A stretch of 64,000 nucleotides of DNA, taken from CAYSCX01 sp964429575 (GTDB taxonomy: Bacteria > Desulfobacterota > Binatia > Binatales > Binataceae). Every line of letters starts with the position of its first letter. Position 1 is the stretch's first letter. This document shows, in pieces, positions 33,370-41,816 of the stretch. The DNA lies in contig CAYSCX010000001.1 of assembly GCA_964429575.1 (NCBI GenBank), positions 62,001 through 126,000 on the forward strand. The letters are read 5' to 3'. The notes beneath the pieces are model-generated. The model searched no databases, was not told the origin of the DNA, and saw nothing but the letters and a program-made list of their open reading frames with translations. Position numbers and translations under genes: made by a program.

Positions 33370-34631
33370 CGCAGACTAGTCAGCGCCTGCAGGTGCTTCA
33401 AGGTGCGCTCGGCGCCGCCGCCGAGCGTCTCGACCGCCGCGCGCGCGCGTTGACCTGCGGCATTGCGAGCGGATTCGTCGCCGAGCCATTCGGCGCACGC
33501 TCGCGCAAGTTCGACACCGCTGCGGACGACTCGCGCGGCGCCGACAGCGATTAACGCGTCGGCAACCTCGCGCTGGTTTTCGTGATGCGGGCCGAAGAGA
33601 ACGGGCACCGACGCGATCGCTGGTTCCGCGAGATTCTGTCCGCCGCGGGACGACTCGATGCTCCCGCCCACGAAGGCAATCGCGGCGCGAGAATACATCG
33701 CACGCAAGTCGCCCATCGTGTCGAGCAGCAATGCCGCCGCGCCGGTGCTGCGCCGGTCAGGCGTCAAACTGGTCGCCTTGACGAGGTCCACTCCCGCCGC
33801 CCGAATCGCGGCGTCGGCGTCGGCGACGCGCTCCAGATGCCGGGGCGCGACCACCAGAGCGAGCCGGGGAAATTGCGTTCGTAGCTCAGCGAACGCGCGC
33901 GCGACAATCGCCTCCTCGCCGGGCGCCGTTGAACCTGCGACCAACAACGGACGCCCGTTTGCGAAGGCGGCCAGCTCGGGACGTGATTGCGGCGGGGCGC
34001 CGAGGGTGTCGAAGTCGAGCTTGGTGTTGCCGGTGACAAAGATTCGCTCTGGCAGCGCCCCCAATTGAGCGTAGCGCCCCGCGTCGGCGTCGGTTTGCGC
34101 AAGCACCAGGTCGGCGCATTCGAGCACCTCCCGGAAGAATCCGCGCGCCATGCAGTAACGGCGCAGCGAGCGCTCCGAAATGCGCCCATTCACGATCGCG
34201 ATTCGCGCCTGTGCCCGCCGCGACTCCAGGAAATAGTTGGGCCATAGCTCGGTTTCGGTGATGAGCACGAATTGGGGGCGAAAGTTGCCGAGGAATGCCC
34301 GCACGGCGGGTGCAAAATCGAGCGGAGCGAGGCGATGCGCCGCTGCCTGCGGAATTCGCTTTGCCGCAGCGTCGCGCCCCGCCTGGGTCATAGTCGTCAC
34401 GACCGCGCGTGTCCCGGGCGCCGCCTCGAGCATTCGATTAGCGACCGGGCGGAGCGCCTCGACCTCGCCCACCGACGCCGCATGCATCCAGATGCGCGGC
34501 GACCCTTCGCCGAATTCGATGCGCGAGCGCCCCAGCCGTTCAAGCTGATTGAGGTAAGTTCTTGCGCCGCTCGCGTACATCGCAAACGGCAGCGCGGGGT
34601 ACCAGATGGTGTTGTACACGCGCCGGAGCAT
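33366..34631 (-). CDS. waaA: 3-deoxy-D-manno-octulosonic acid transferase (Kdo transferase)
   Basis: WaaA transfers Kdo from CMP-Kdo to lipid A precursor at the cytoplasmic face. The 421-residue GT30 protein has an N-terminal membrane helix (TIWYPALPFAMYASG), IWMHAASVGEVEALRP with the catalytic Glu, LITETELWPNYF, VTGNTKLDFD, LLVAGSTAPGEEAIV and AFVGGSIESSRGGQN. The last codon CGC plus TAG forms the CTAG that flanks miniature element 1. Upstream, 42 bases separate its ATG from element 2. Confidence 0.94.
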   Translation of the reverse strand: MLRRVYNTIWYPALPFAMYASGARTYLNQLERLGRSRIEFGEGSPRIWMHAASVGEVEALRPVANRMLEAAPGTRAVVTTMTQAGRDAAAKRIPQAAAHRLAPLDFAPAVRAFLGNFRPQFVLITETELWPNYFLESRRAQARIAIVNGRISERSLRRYCMARGFFREVLECADLVLAQTDADAGRYAQLGALPERIFVTGNTKLDFDTLGAPPQSRPELAAFANGRPLLVAGSTAPGEEAIVARAFAELRTQFPRLALVVAPRHLERVADADAAIRAAGVDLVKATSLTPDRRSTGAAALLLDTMGDLRAMYSRAAIAFVGGSIESSRGGQNLAEPAIASVPVLFGPHHENQREVADALIAVGAARVVRSGVELARACAEWLGDESARNAAGQRARAAVETLGGGAERTLKHLQALTSLR

Positions 34632-34673
34632 TACGGGCGGCCGACGGGCAGCGCGAAACGAAACGACGCGCGC

Positions 34674-34927
34674 CTAGCAGGCGGTTGAGAGAGCGGTTTC
34701 AACACCCTGCACCCTCACCCGCCGGTCGCGAGCCGCGACTCCCAATATCATGAAGTGAGGCATCGGCGGGGAAACGCTCCCGTTGGTCGGGTGAAGTTGC
34801 GATGCGCACCGCTCGGAGCTCGGCGACCCTTCGACTGCGCTCAGGGCAGGCTCTCTCCCGTCGAAGAACGGGAGAGGTGAAGTCGATGCCAATGGGAAAC
34901 TCAAAGCATTTCTCAACGCCCTGCTAG
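34674..34927. mobile_element. Miniature inverted-repeat element 2, flanked by CTAG
   Basis: The 254-bp unit begins CTAGCAGGCGGTTGAGAGA and ends TTTCTCAACGCCCTGCTAG. The ends are inverted repeats like those of element 1, again with CTAG on both sides. Inside are a REP-like unit (34827-34852) and a CTCTCCCG/CGGGAGAG hairpin. The right CTAG (34924-34927) contains the TAG stop codon of msbA. There is no transposase. Its right half (34853-34927) recurs at 21756-21832. Confidence 0.75.
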
Positions 34928-36702
34928 TCGGCCTCGGTCGCGAGACCCCCGTTGCCCACGAGGCTCTCGGCGTCGATGAACTGGAGGTCGTAAAGCTTGC
35001 GGTAAGCACGGCCTCGCGCGAACAACTCTTCGTGGGTTCCTTCCTCAACGACCCGGCCATGCACCACGACCGCAATACGGTCGGCGCGCCGCACGGTCGA
35101 GAGACGATGCGCGATGACCAGCGTGGTGCGTCCGGCCATCAGACGCTCCAGCGCCTCCTGGACCGCGCGTTCGGACTCGGAGTCGAGCGAAGAGGTGGCC
35201 TCGTCAAGAATCAGGAACGGGGCGTTCTTCAGCAGTGCACGCGCGATCGCAAGCCGCTGGCGCTCGCCGCCCGAAAGCCGCATGCCCAACTCGCCGATCA
35301 TCGTGTCGTAGCCCTTGGGCAGGCGCGAAATGAAGTCATGTGCGTTAGCGAGTTTGGCGGCCTCGACAGTCTGGGCGAAATCCTTGTCGATGCTTCCGTA
35401 CGCGATGTTGGCGCGCACCGTGTCGTTGAACAGGAATGTATGCTGGGTGACGATGCCGATCTGCGCGCGTAGCGAGGAGATTTTCACCTTCCGAACGTCG
35501 ATCCCGTCAACCAGAATCCGGCCTTCCTGCACGTCGTAAAAGCGCGGTATCAGGTCGGCGATGGTGGATTTGCCGCCTCCGCTCATGCCGACCAGCGCGA
35601 CCACCTGTCCCGCGCCGATCTTGAGGTTGATGTGGCGCAAGACCCATGCTTCGCCGTAGCGGAAACTGACGTTCTCGAACTCGATTGAATGGAATCCCGG
35701 CCTCAGCTCGATGGCGCCGGGATCGTCCATCACCTCAGCCGGCTCGTCCATTACGTTGAAGATTCGCTCGCCGGCGGCGAGCGCCATCTGCAGCACGTTG
35801 TTGGTGCGGCTGATCTTCTTGAACGGCTCGTACAACAGGAGCATCGCGGCGAAGAACGCGGCGAACGAGCCGTAGGAGCGAGTGCCTGCCAGTATCGATG
35901 CGGTGCCGAACCAGACCACCGCGACGATCGCACACGCCGCCATCATCTCGATGAGCGGAGAGGTGAATGAGCGAATGCGCGCGGCGCGCATATGGACCTT
36001 GAACAGCCGCCAAAGCTCGCTGTTGAAGCGGTTGCGCTCGTACTCTTCCATGCCGAACGCCTTGACGACACGATTGCCTTGGTAAGTCTCGTGAAGCAGG
36101 GCGTTGATATTGCCCATTTGTTTCTGCGCGCGGAACGTGATCTTGCGCATCTTCTGTGAGAACCGCATCACCGGCATGATCGCGGCGGGGAACACGATGA
36201 ATGCGATCAGCGCGAACTGCCAGTCGAGATAGAAGGAGCCGACGATCAACGTCAGGAGGGTCGCGCCGTCGCCAAATGTAGAGAAGACCCCGCCGGTCGC
36301 GGCGTACCCGATGACGCCGACATCGTTGATCACCCGCGAAACCATCACGCCGGTCGGCGTGCGGTTGAAGAACGCAAGCGGCAGGCGCTGCAGCCGGTTG
36401 TTCAGGTCCGACCGGATGTCCAGCATGATCCGGTGACCAACGTACGCCTCCAGAAAGTCGCTGCCGAATTTGCTCACTGCGCGCAACATGAACAGCCCGA
36501 GCAGTGCGAACGCGATGAAGCGAACCTTGGAGAGGCCATCGGGCTGAGTGAGATGATCGATGCTGTATTTGACCAGGAACGGAATGGCGCCGTTCGCAGC
36601 GCTCAGCAACAGCATCAAGACGGCAAGCAACACCAGGTACGGGTAGGTGTAGCGCGCAAGGTAGCGAAGCAGCCGTCGGGCGGTCGGTGGCGCCGGTTTC
36701 AT
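34924..36702 (-). CDS. msbA: Lipid A export ATP-binding/permease protein
   Basis: MsbA flips core-lipid A across the inner membrane. The 592-residue protein has six membrane helices in residues 15-310 and an ABC ATPase with Walker A VGMSGGGKSTIADL, Q-loop region GIVTQHTFLFNDTVRANI, signature LSGGERQRLAIARALL, Walker B LILDEATSSLD and H-loop VIAHRLST. Its start overlaps the lpxB stop by four bases (ATGA). Its stop TAG lies in the CTAG that borders miniature element 2. Confidence 0.95.
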   Translation of the reverse strand: MKPAPPTARRLLRYLARYTYPYLVLLAVLMLLLSAANGAIPFLVKYSIDHLTQPDGLSKVRFIAFALLGLFMLRAVSKFGSDFLEAYVGHRIMLDIRSDLNNRLQRLPLAFFNRTPTGVMVSRVINDVGVIGYAATGGVFSTFGDGATLLTLIVGSFYLDWQFALIAFIVFPAAIMPVMRFSQKMRKITFRAQKQMGNINALLHETYQGNRVVKAFGMEEYERNRFNSELWRLFKVHMRAARIRSFTSPLIEMMAACAIVAVVWFGTASILAGTRSYGSFAAFFAAMLLLYEPFKKISRTNNVLQMALAAGERIFNVMDEPAEVMDDPGAIELRPGFHSIEFENVSFRYGEAWVLRHINLKIGAGQVVALVGMSGGGKSTIADLIPRFYDVQEGRILVDGIDVRKVKISSLRAQIGIVTQHTFLFNDTVRANIAYGSIDKDFAQTVEAAKLANAHDFISRLPKGYDTMIGELGMRLSGGERQRLAIARALLKNAPFLILDEATSSLDSESERAVQEALERLMAGRTTLVIAHRLSTVRRADRIAVVVHGRVVEEGTHEELFARGRAYRKLYDLQFIDAESLVGNGGLATEAD

Positions 36703-37880
36703 GCGACCATCCCGAGCGCCAGTTCTGCGACCCGCCCGGCGGCGCCGGGCGACCCGAGACGCTCGCGCAGCGAGTGTAGCGCAGCGACCGTTTCAGACCG
36801 AATCGAGTGGCTGAGCAACGGTTCGGCTGCGCGGACGAAGTTGGCGGCGGTCACTTGGTACTGAATCAGTTCCGGGACAATCTTGCGGCCCGCGAGAATG
36901 TTGGGCATCCCGATGTAGTCAACCCCCGTGATCAGCATCGTTCCGAGCAGGTAGGTAAGCGGCGAGACTTTGTAGCCAATCACCATCGGGCAACCCAGCA
37001 TCGCGGTTTCCAGCGTCGCAGTGCCCGAGGTGACCAGCGCGAGCTCGCTCGCCGCGATGATACTATATGTATCGCCTTCAATAATACGGACCCCATCGAG
37101 GCCGGTCCGTCCCTCCAGCGCAAGCTGTTCGCGCGAAAGCGTTGGCGCAAGCGCGATCGCGGGAACCAGGTTATGGTCGCGCGCCAGAATGCGAGCTGCG
37201 TCGACCATCGGCCGCAGCATGTAACGCGCTTCGGCACGCCGGCTGCCAGGCAGCAGCGCGATGAGACGCGCGTTGGCAGGGAAGCCGTGACGCGCGAGAG
37301 TCTCCGCGCGGCCTTGCGCCGGCGCCACTCTTTCGAGCAGCGGATGGCCGACGAAACTCACGCGGTCGCCCGCGCCCGCGAACAGTTCAGCCTCGAATGG
37401 CAGAACCACCGCCAGGCGATCCGCGCGCTCGATGAGTTTCCGAATCCGGCCGCGCCGCCACGCCCAGACCTGAGGCGTGATGTAGTAGAGCACCGGCACG
37501 CCCGCGCGTTTCGCCACTCCGGCGAGAATCAGGTTGTACTCGGCGTAGTCGATCAGGATCAGCAGGTCTGGATGCTGGCGACGCAGGATCGATCGGAGCG
37601 CCATGAAAGACCGAACGGTAAGGCCAAGCGTCGCCGAGAGTTCCGAGAGACCAAGCCCAGCAATGTCCTCGGTGCGGACCAGAGCGCGGACTCCCGCGGC
37701 GCGCATCCGTTCGCCCGCAATGCCGGACAGATCGGACGCGGGCGCGCGCGCAAGGATCTCACGCGCGAGGTCTCCGCCATGCAGGTCGCCGGACGCCTCG
37801 CCCGCGACGATCAAGATTCGCGGGCGCCGGTCCGGAGCTCCGGCCGATTCAATTCGGTCACTCGCGCTTGCGCCGCGCAT
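36699..37880 (-). CDS. lpxB: Lipid-A-disaccharide synthase
   Basis: LpxB joins UDP-2,3-diacylglucosamine and lipid X to form the lipid A disaccharide. The 393-residue GT19 protein has RILIVAGEASGDLHGGDLAR, LILIDYAEYNLILA, YYITPQVWAWRRGRIRK, LLPGSRRAEARYML and LVTSGTATLETAMLGCPMV. I chose ATG 37880; the open frame reaches 37946 but enters repeat DNA. It is first in the lpxB-msbA-waaA-lpxK unit, preceded by a degenerate miniature element copy. Confidence 0.95.
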   Translation of the reverse strand: MRGASASDRIESAGAPDRRPRILIVAGEASGDLHGGDLAREILARAPASDLSGIAGERMRAAGVRALVRTEDIAGLGLSELSATLGLTVRSFMALRSILRRQHPDLLILIDYAEYNLILAGVAKRAGVPVLYYITPQVWAWRRGRIRKLIERADRLAVVLPFEAELFAGAGDRVSFVGHPLLERVAPAQGRAETLARHGFPANARLIALLPGSRRAEARYMLRPMVDAARILARDHNLVPAIALAPTLSREQLALEGRTGLDGVRIIEGDTYSIIAASELALVTSGTATLETAMLGCPMVIGYKVSPLTYLLGTMLITGVDYIGMPNILAGRKIVPELIQYQVTAANFVRAAEPLLSHSIRSETVAALHSLRERLGSPGAAGRVAELALGMVA

Positions 37881-37917
37881 CGGTAGGATTGTGGTTGAAA
37901 GCCCGCGCACGCACCAC

Positions 37918-37998
37918 TGGGGGGTTGTTGAAAAAGGCATTTTCAACCGCCGGCGCCCGCTCTCGCGTCTTCCCCGCGGGGGAGAAGATAGTGACGGC
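37918..37998. repeat. Degenerate copy of the miniature element
   Basis: GTTGTTGAAAA-aggca-TTTTCAAC forms a hairpin like the left end of element 1, and the following CTCTCGCGTCTTCCCC/GGGGGAGAAGATAG matches its inner hairpin. CTAG ends and the right terminus are missing. It lies between copC and lpxB. Confidence 0.6.
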
Positions 37999-38003
37999 GG
38001 GAA

Positions 38004-38402
38004 TCATTTATTCTCCCCGCCGACCGTGAAGCCGTAGGAGCCCTCGGTGCGACGGCCGTCTGCCGATACAACGCCCCACGAGACCGAATAGTCACCCGGC
38101 CGGAGAGGCGCGACCCGTACCGAGAGCGTTCGTGAATCCGAATCAACGTGCGGAGAACTGATTGCGCAATTCGCTCCGGCCGAGTCGAGGACCGCGAGGC
38201 GTGCGAACGATTGTTCAATTGGCGAATCAAAGCGGATGACGATCTCGCTTGGCGCGGTCGCGAGCGATGCGGCGACGGCGGGCGATTGGCCCGGTGGAAA
38301 CGCATGGCCGCGCGCAGGCGCGGTCGCCAGGCAGAGCAGGATCGAAGTCGCGAGCACCGCGCGCAAGGCGGTAAGCTTCGCGGAAATCAGAACGGCGTCC
38401 AT
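38004..38402 (-). CDS. CopC domain periplasmic copper-binding protein
   Basis: The 132-residue protein has a signal peptide ending ATAPARGHA. Mature His at the cleavage site (HAFPPGQSP) is the usual N-terminal copper ligand of CopC. The Ig-like domain follows with SEIVIRFDSPIEQSFARLAV, HVDSDSRTLSVRV and YSVSWGVVSADGRRTEGSYGF. CopC binds copper in the periplasm and may pass it to partners. ATG 38402 overlaps the preceding gene by 16 bases, so it is part of the copper-type operon. Confidence 0.85.
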   Translation of the reverse strand: MDAVLISAKLTALRAVLATSILLCLATAPARGHAFPPGQSPAVAASLATAPSEIVIRFDSPIEQSFARLAVLDSAGANCAISSPHVDSDSRTLSVRVAPLRPGDYSVSWGVVSADGRRTEGSYGFTVGGENK

Positions 38403-39277
38403 TTGGTCTGCGGAAATAGATCGTCGATGAATATGTCGACCAGCCCGAGCACCGCAGCGTGCGTTTCCGGCCGCGCGGCGCCATTGAGCGGCACCTGCGT
38501 CGCGACGCTTATCTCGAGGTAGCGGTCCAGGTAGGCGAGTCCCGGCGTGATCCGCCACATCGGGAAGCGCGCACCCGCCGGACCCGCGAGCAACTGCTGG
38601 TAGTTGAACTCGATGTACAAGAACAAGTTGCGAAGCGGCCACGGAAGCCCGAAGTCGTGCACCGAGGTGCTGAGATACGGAATCGAGTAGAGCACTACGT
38701 TGTTGAAGGCGAGTTCCTGCTGGCCGGGTCCGCCGGAGGCGGCCGAATAACCGAAGTTGCCCTGGAATGCGACGGGGCGAAGGTACTTCACGATTTGCCA
38801 GTCAGGCAGATCGGCGAATGCCTTGGCCCACAACAGCAGCGGACCCACGTGCACGTCGCTTTCGCCCACGCCGCGAGCGCCAGTGGGCAACTCCATCTCG
38901 AATCCGACTGACAACCGCATCCGCTGCTCCGGCAGGGTCAGGAAGGCGTACTTGACCAGCAACTCGACCGAGGTGAATCCGCTTGCAGGTTGCTCGTCTT
39001 CCTCCCGAGGCGCGAAGTCCGCCCATTTGCTCCCAACCAGCAAGCTCGAGTTCACGCTGAGAGTTTTTTCAATCGAAAATCCATAAGCGAATTCGCGGCC
39101 TTCGGAGGTCCGGAACCAAAACGGCCGCGCGGCGGCAAGCTCGTTCTTCGGGTTCGCGTCTTCGGCAACCATCGGCTCGATGAACTGGTAGTCGCCGACG
39201 ACTCCATGCCCGAATGCGGCAGAGGCGGTCAGCGCAATAGCTGCAGCGCCCAACCCAAGATTTCCCGCCCAGGACAT
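38387..39277 (-). CDS. Hypothetical outer-membrane beta-barrel-type protein in the copper cluster
   Basis: The 296-residue protein has a cleavable signal peptide (about 1-22, ending SAAFGHG) and alternating polar/hydrophobic segments with many aromatic residues, as in outer-membrane barrels (for example LLVGSKWADFAP, SVGFEMELPTGARGVGES, FLYIEFNYQQLLAG). I do not recognise a named family, though it resembles transporter-like OM proteins found in metal clusters. GGGAGGAG precedes the ATG at 39277. It lies between a small secreted protein and CopC on one transcript, so a copper-related role is an inference. Confidence 0.65.
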   Translation of the reverse strand: MSWAGNLGLGAAAIALTASAAFGHGVVGDYQFIEPMVAEDANPKNELAAARPFWFRTSEGREFAYGFSIEKTLSVNSSLLVGSKWADFAPREEDEQPASGFTSVELLVKYAFLTLPEQRMRLSVGFEMELPTGARGVGESDVHVGPLLLWAKAFADLPDWQIVKYLRPVAFQGNFGYSAASGGPGQQELAFNNVVLYSIPYLSTSVHDFGLPWPLRNLFLYIEFNYQQLLAGPAGARFPMWRITPGLAYLDRYLEISVATQVPLNGAARPETHAAVLGLVDIFIDDLFPQTKWTPF

Positions 39278-39375
39278 TCGCTCCTCCCACAGTGCGCGAT
39301 GGCGCACAGAAACCTGCCGAGCGCCGCAAGCCGCGGCGCTTTGCTGCGGTCATTTCCGTTACCGGTGGTCTGCGG

Positions 39376-39693
39376 TCAGACCCGCGGTTCGGGAGGCGGA
39401 ACCGGCGGCTTCAGGCTGGGTCCGACGACGATAGGGGAGGTGAATTGCGATATCGGTTTAAATTGAAATCGTGGAGGCTGGGGAAAGAAGGGAACTGACC
39501 GCAGCGTCGCAGGAACCGCAGGTGCGACGGTCCAACCATCAAGGGGATGACAAACGTTGAGCGTGAAGCCCGGTTCGTCGGCCGCCGCGGCCGTCAGACC
39601 CGCGAGCGAGGGCAGGGTGACGAACACGAGCAGTGCGGCGACGACCCCATGAGTAATACGGAGACTTCGGCGGGTATGTGCGGATCGATTCAA
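39376..39693 (-). CDS. Small hypothetical secreted proline-rich protein
   Basis: The 105-residue product has a signal peptide (residues 1-38, ending TAAAADEP) and a short mature part with one Cys-His pair (NVCHPLDGWTV) and a Pro-rich C-terminus. I see no family. It lies about 40 bases after the Sco1-like gene and about 100 before the OM-type gene, in the same orientation. It could be a small accessory protein of the copper-type cluster. Confidence 0.5.
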   Translation of the reverse strand: MNRSAHTRRSLRITHGVVAALLVFVTLPSLAGLTAAAADEPGFTLNVCHPLDGWTVAPAVPATLRSVPFFPQPPRFQFKPISQFTSPIVVGPSLKPPVPPPEPRV

Positions 39694-39734
39694 GACTCTG
39701 CCCGTGGCACCGATTCGCGATGATTACCGCCGTC

Positions 39735-40352
39735 TCAGCCGGTGAACGCAAACTCATGCACGTCATCGACGACCGTATTCGGCGCAACCACCAGCGCATT
39801 ATATTGGCGGATTTGCAGCCCATCCACTCCGAGCAGGAATGCCGCGGCGACGTGCATCACCTGGCCATCGGGCGAGCGCTCGCGATGGAGCCGAAATCGA
39901 GCGAGAACTTCGTCAACCGTCTTCGGCTGACCGGTGAGAAACAGCCATCCGCGGCGGTCGGCGCCGTAACGCTCAGCGTAATCGTGCAGTTTGGCTACGC
40001 TGTCAGTTTCAGGGTCAAGCGTGAGTGAAACGATCACGACTTGCGAGCCGAGTTGCGGTCCGAGCAACCGCGCGACCTTTGCCATCTTCGCGGTCTGCAA
40101 TGGGCAGGTCGATGTGCACGTCGTGTAGATAAAGTCGATGAGCACGGGCTTGCCCTTGAGCGACGCGAGTGAGACGGCGTGGCCGTTCTGATCGGTCATC
40201 GGCAGGTCGGGCAGGCAGTCGGCGGTGTTCGAGGCCTGGTATGATCCCGGCGCGTCGCCGGGCGCGCATCCGCTCGCGAGAACCGAAAGCGCAATGGCGA
40301 GCAACAGCGCACTGCGCGGACGCAGCGCATCAGGCAAAATTCTCGAACGCAT
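39735..40352 (-). CDS. SCO1/SenC family copper chaperone lipoprotein
   Basis: Sco proteins deliver copper or reduce cysteines during assembly of cupro-oxidases. The 205-residue product has a lipoprotein signal (LSVLASGC), the thioredoxin-like fold with DFIYTTCTSTCPLQTAKM (CxxxC copper/redox pair) and the conserved distal histidine in GQVMHVAAAFL. It is preceded by the DUF2318 gene and followed by the small secreted, OM-type and CopC genes. ATG 40352 is the start that gives the signal peptide. Confidence 0.92.
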   Translation of the reverse strand: MRSRILPDALRPRSALLLAIALSVLASGCAPGDAPGSYQASNTADCLPDLPMTDQNGHAVSLASLKGKPVLIDFIYTTCTSTCPLQTAKMAKVARLLGPQLGSQVVIVSLTLDPETDSVAKLHDYAERYGADRRGWLFLTGQPKTVDEVLARFRLHRERSPDGQVMHVAAAFLLGVDGLQIRQYNALVVAPNTVVDDVHEFAFTG

Positions 40353-40375
40353 TTCCTTCAAACCGAAGCGGCGAA

Positions 40376-40825
40376 CTAGAACAGTGAATGACCGGATGCG
40401 AGATCGCTGGTCTTGATCTGTACGGTGCCCGCGGATTCTTGGTGGGGAAGTTTGACGGGCACACACGATGCCTTCCCTTCATGTACGTGATCGATTGGAT
40501 ATCGATTGCCGCACACCCGGCAGACCAAGTTTCCGTCGGCTACCGCAAATCCGCGATGATAGATGAAGCACTCCCTGCACGCATCGAAGACCGAGCGGAC
40601 TTTGCCGTCTGCACCGCGCGCAAGCACGAAGCGCAGCTCGCGGCCCGCGTCGTCGAGGTAGCAAAAGGTACGCGCCTTGCTGCGCGCGAGGCTCGACACA
40701 TCGATGTTGACGGTCCCGACGCCGCTAACGGCTTTGCAAATTGGGTTTCGTGCGGTCCAGGCGAGCGCCACGGCCGCAATCAAGACCAGACCTCCGGCGC
40801 CGATGGCGATTGTTTTGCTGCGCAT
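40376..40825 (-). CDS. DUF2318 domain membrane-anchored metal-binding protein
   Basis: The 149-residue protein has an N-terminal membrane anchor (7-25) and the DUF2318 arrangement: ACRECFIYHRGFAV, then NLVCRVCGNRYPIDHV, then ASCVPVKLP. The paired CxxC motifs suggest metal binding. DUF2318 proteins accompany iron or copper transport systems in several bacteria. It is the first gene of the Sco/CopC unit, which interrupts the lipid A genes on either side. Confidence 0.85.
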   Translation of the reverse strand: MRSKTIAIGAGGLVLIAAVALAWTARNPICKAVSGVGTVNIDVSSLARSKARTFCYLDDAGRELRFVLARGADGKVRSVFDACRECFIYHRGFAVADGNLVCRVCGNRYPIDHVHEGKASCVPVKLPHQESAGTVQIKTSDLASGHSLF

Positions 40826-40859
40826 CCTTGATTGATCCTTGCGCCCTCGCGCGGCAGCG

Positions 40860-41816
40860 TCAACCGGTCGAAACCGCCGCGCCGGTCTCCATCGCGGCCA
40901 TGATCCGCTCGCTAAGCTCCATCACTCGAAGCCCGTCCTGCGCGGTTACCTTCGGCGCCGAGCGGGTGCGCACCGACTCGACAAAGGCGCCGACCTCGTT
41001 CGCGAGCGGATCAGCTTCGCCGAGATCAATCTGCTCCGCCGAAATTTGCGGATAGCCGGTACCGGCCGGGGGAGGACTCTTGCGATAAATCTGAATGCGG
41101 TGCGCCTCGTAGTCCACCGAGATGTACGCGTCGGGTTGGAAGAAGCGAATCTTGCGCTCGCGCCGGGGTGCGACGCGGCTGGCGTTGAGGTTGGCGATGA
41201 GGCCGCTCTCAAAGCGGATGCGGGCGTTTGCGACGTCGATGCGATCGGTCAGCACCGCAACTCCGAGCGCTTCGATCGCGACCACCGGCGACGGCGCTAT
41301 CGAACAAAGTATGTCGAGGTCGTGCACCATCAGATCGAGGATCACGTCCACGTCGGCGCCGCGCTCCGTAAACGGCGCAAGCCGATGGCATTCAACGAAT
41401 CGCGGTGACTTGACGAGCGAGTGCAGCTGCACGACCGCCGGATTGAAGCGCTCGAGGTGGCCGATCTGGAGGATGCAGCCCGACTTGGCGGCGATCGCGG
41501 CGAGTTCGCGCGCCTCGGCGAGCGTCGCTGCCATCGGTTTTTCGAGCAGCACATCGATTCCGGCGCCCAACAGCGCTGACGCAATTTCAAAGTGAGTGCT
41601 GCCCGGTGATGCGACCGTCGCGAGCTCAATCTTGCCCGCGAGTGCGCGATAGTCGGTGAGCGGTGTCGCGCCGAATTTGCCGGCCACGACCCCGGCGCGA
41701 TCGCGCGCGACATCGACTACGTACGCGAGCCGCACGCCGTCTCGGCCGGCGTACTTGGCGGCGTGAAGCGATCCCAGCCGGCCGGCGCCGATGACTGCCG
41801 CTCGGAGCTCAGGCAA
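40860..41816 (-). CDS. Gfo/Idh/MocA family NAD(P)-dependent oxidoreductase
   Basis: The 318-residue protein has a Rossmann fold (AAVIGAGRLGSLHAAKY), the Gfo/Idh signature LLEKPMAATLAEARELA, QIGHLERFNPAV and ILDLMVHDLDIL with the catalytic-type His. In several delta-proteobacteria such a gene follows lpxI in the lipid A operon. The substrate may be a nucleotide sugar used in lipid A variation, for example the UDP-GlcNAc-3-oxo step (GnnA); that is an inference and no partner aminotransferase (GnnB) is in the window. It overlaps lpxI by eight bases. Confidence 0.85.
   Translation of the reverse strand: MPELRAAVIGAGRLGSLHAAKYAGRDGVRLAYVVDVARDRAGVVAGKFGATPLTDYRALAGKIELATVASPGSTHFEIASALLGAGIDVLLEKPMAATLAEARELAAIAAKSGCILQIGHLERFNPAVVQLHSLVKSPRFVECHRLAPFTERGADVDVILDLMVHDLDILCSIAPSPVVAIEALGVAVLTDRIDVANARIRFESGLIANLNASRVAPRRERKIRFFQPDAYISVDYEAHRIQIYRKSPPPAGTGYPQISAEQIDLGEADPLANEVGAFVESVRTRSAPKVTAQDGLRVMELSERIMAAMETGAAVSTG

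Noticed and set aside
36807..37886. Long plus-strand frame (359 codons) opposite lpxB
   Set aside because: It is antisense to a clear lpxB gene; high GC gives long shadow frames and the translation is Arg/His-rich without motifs.
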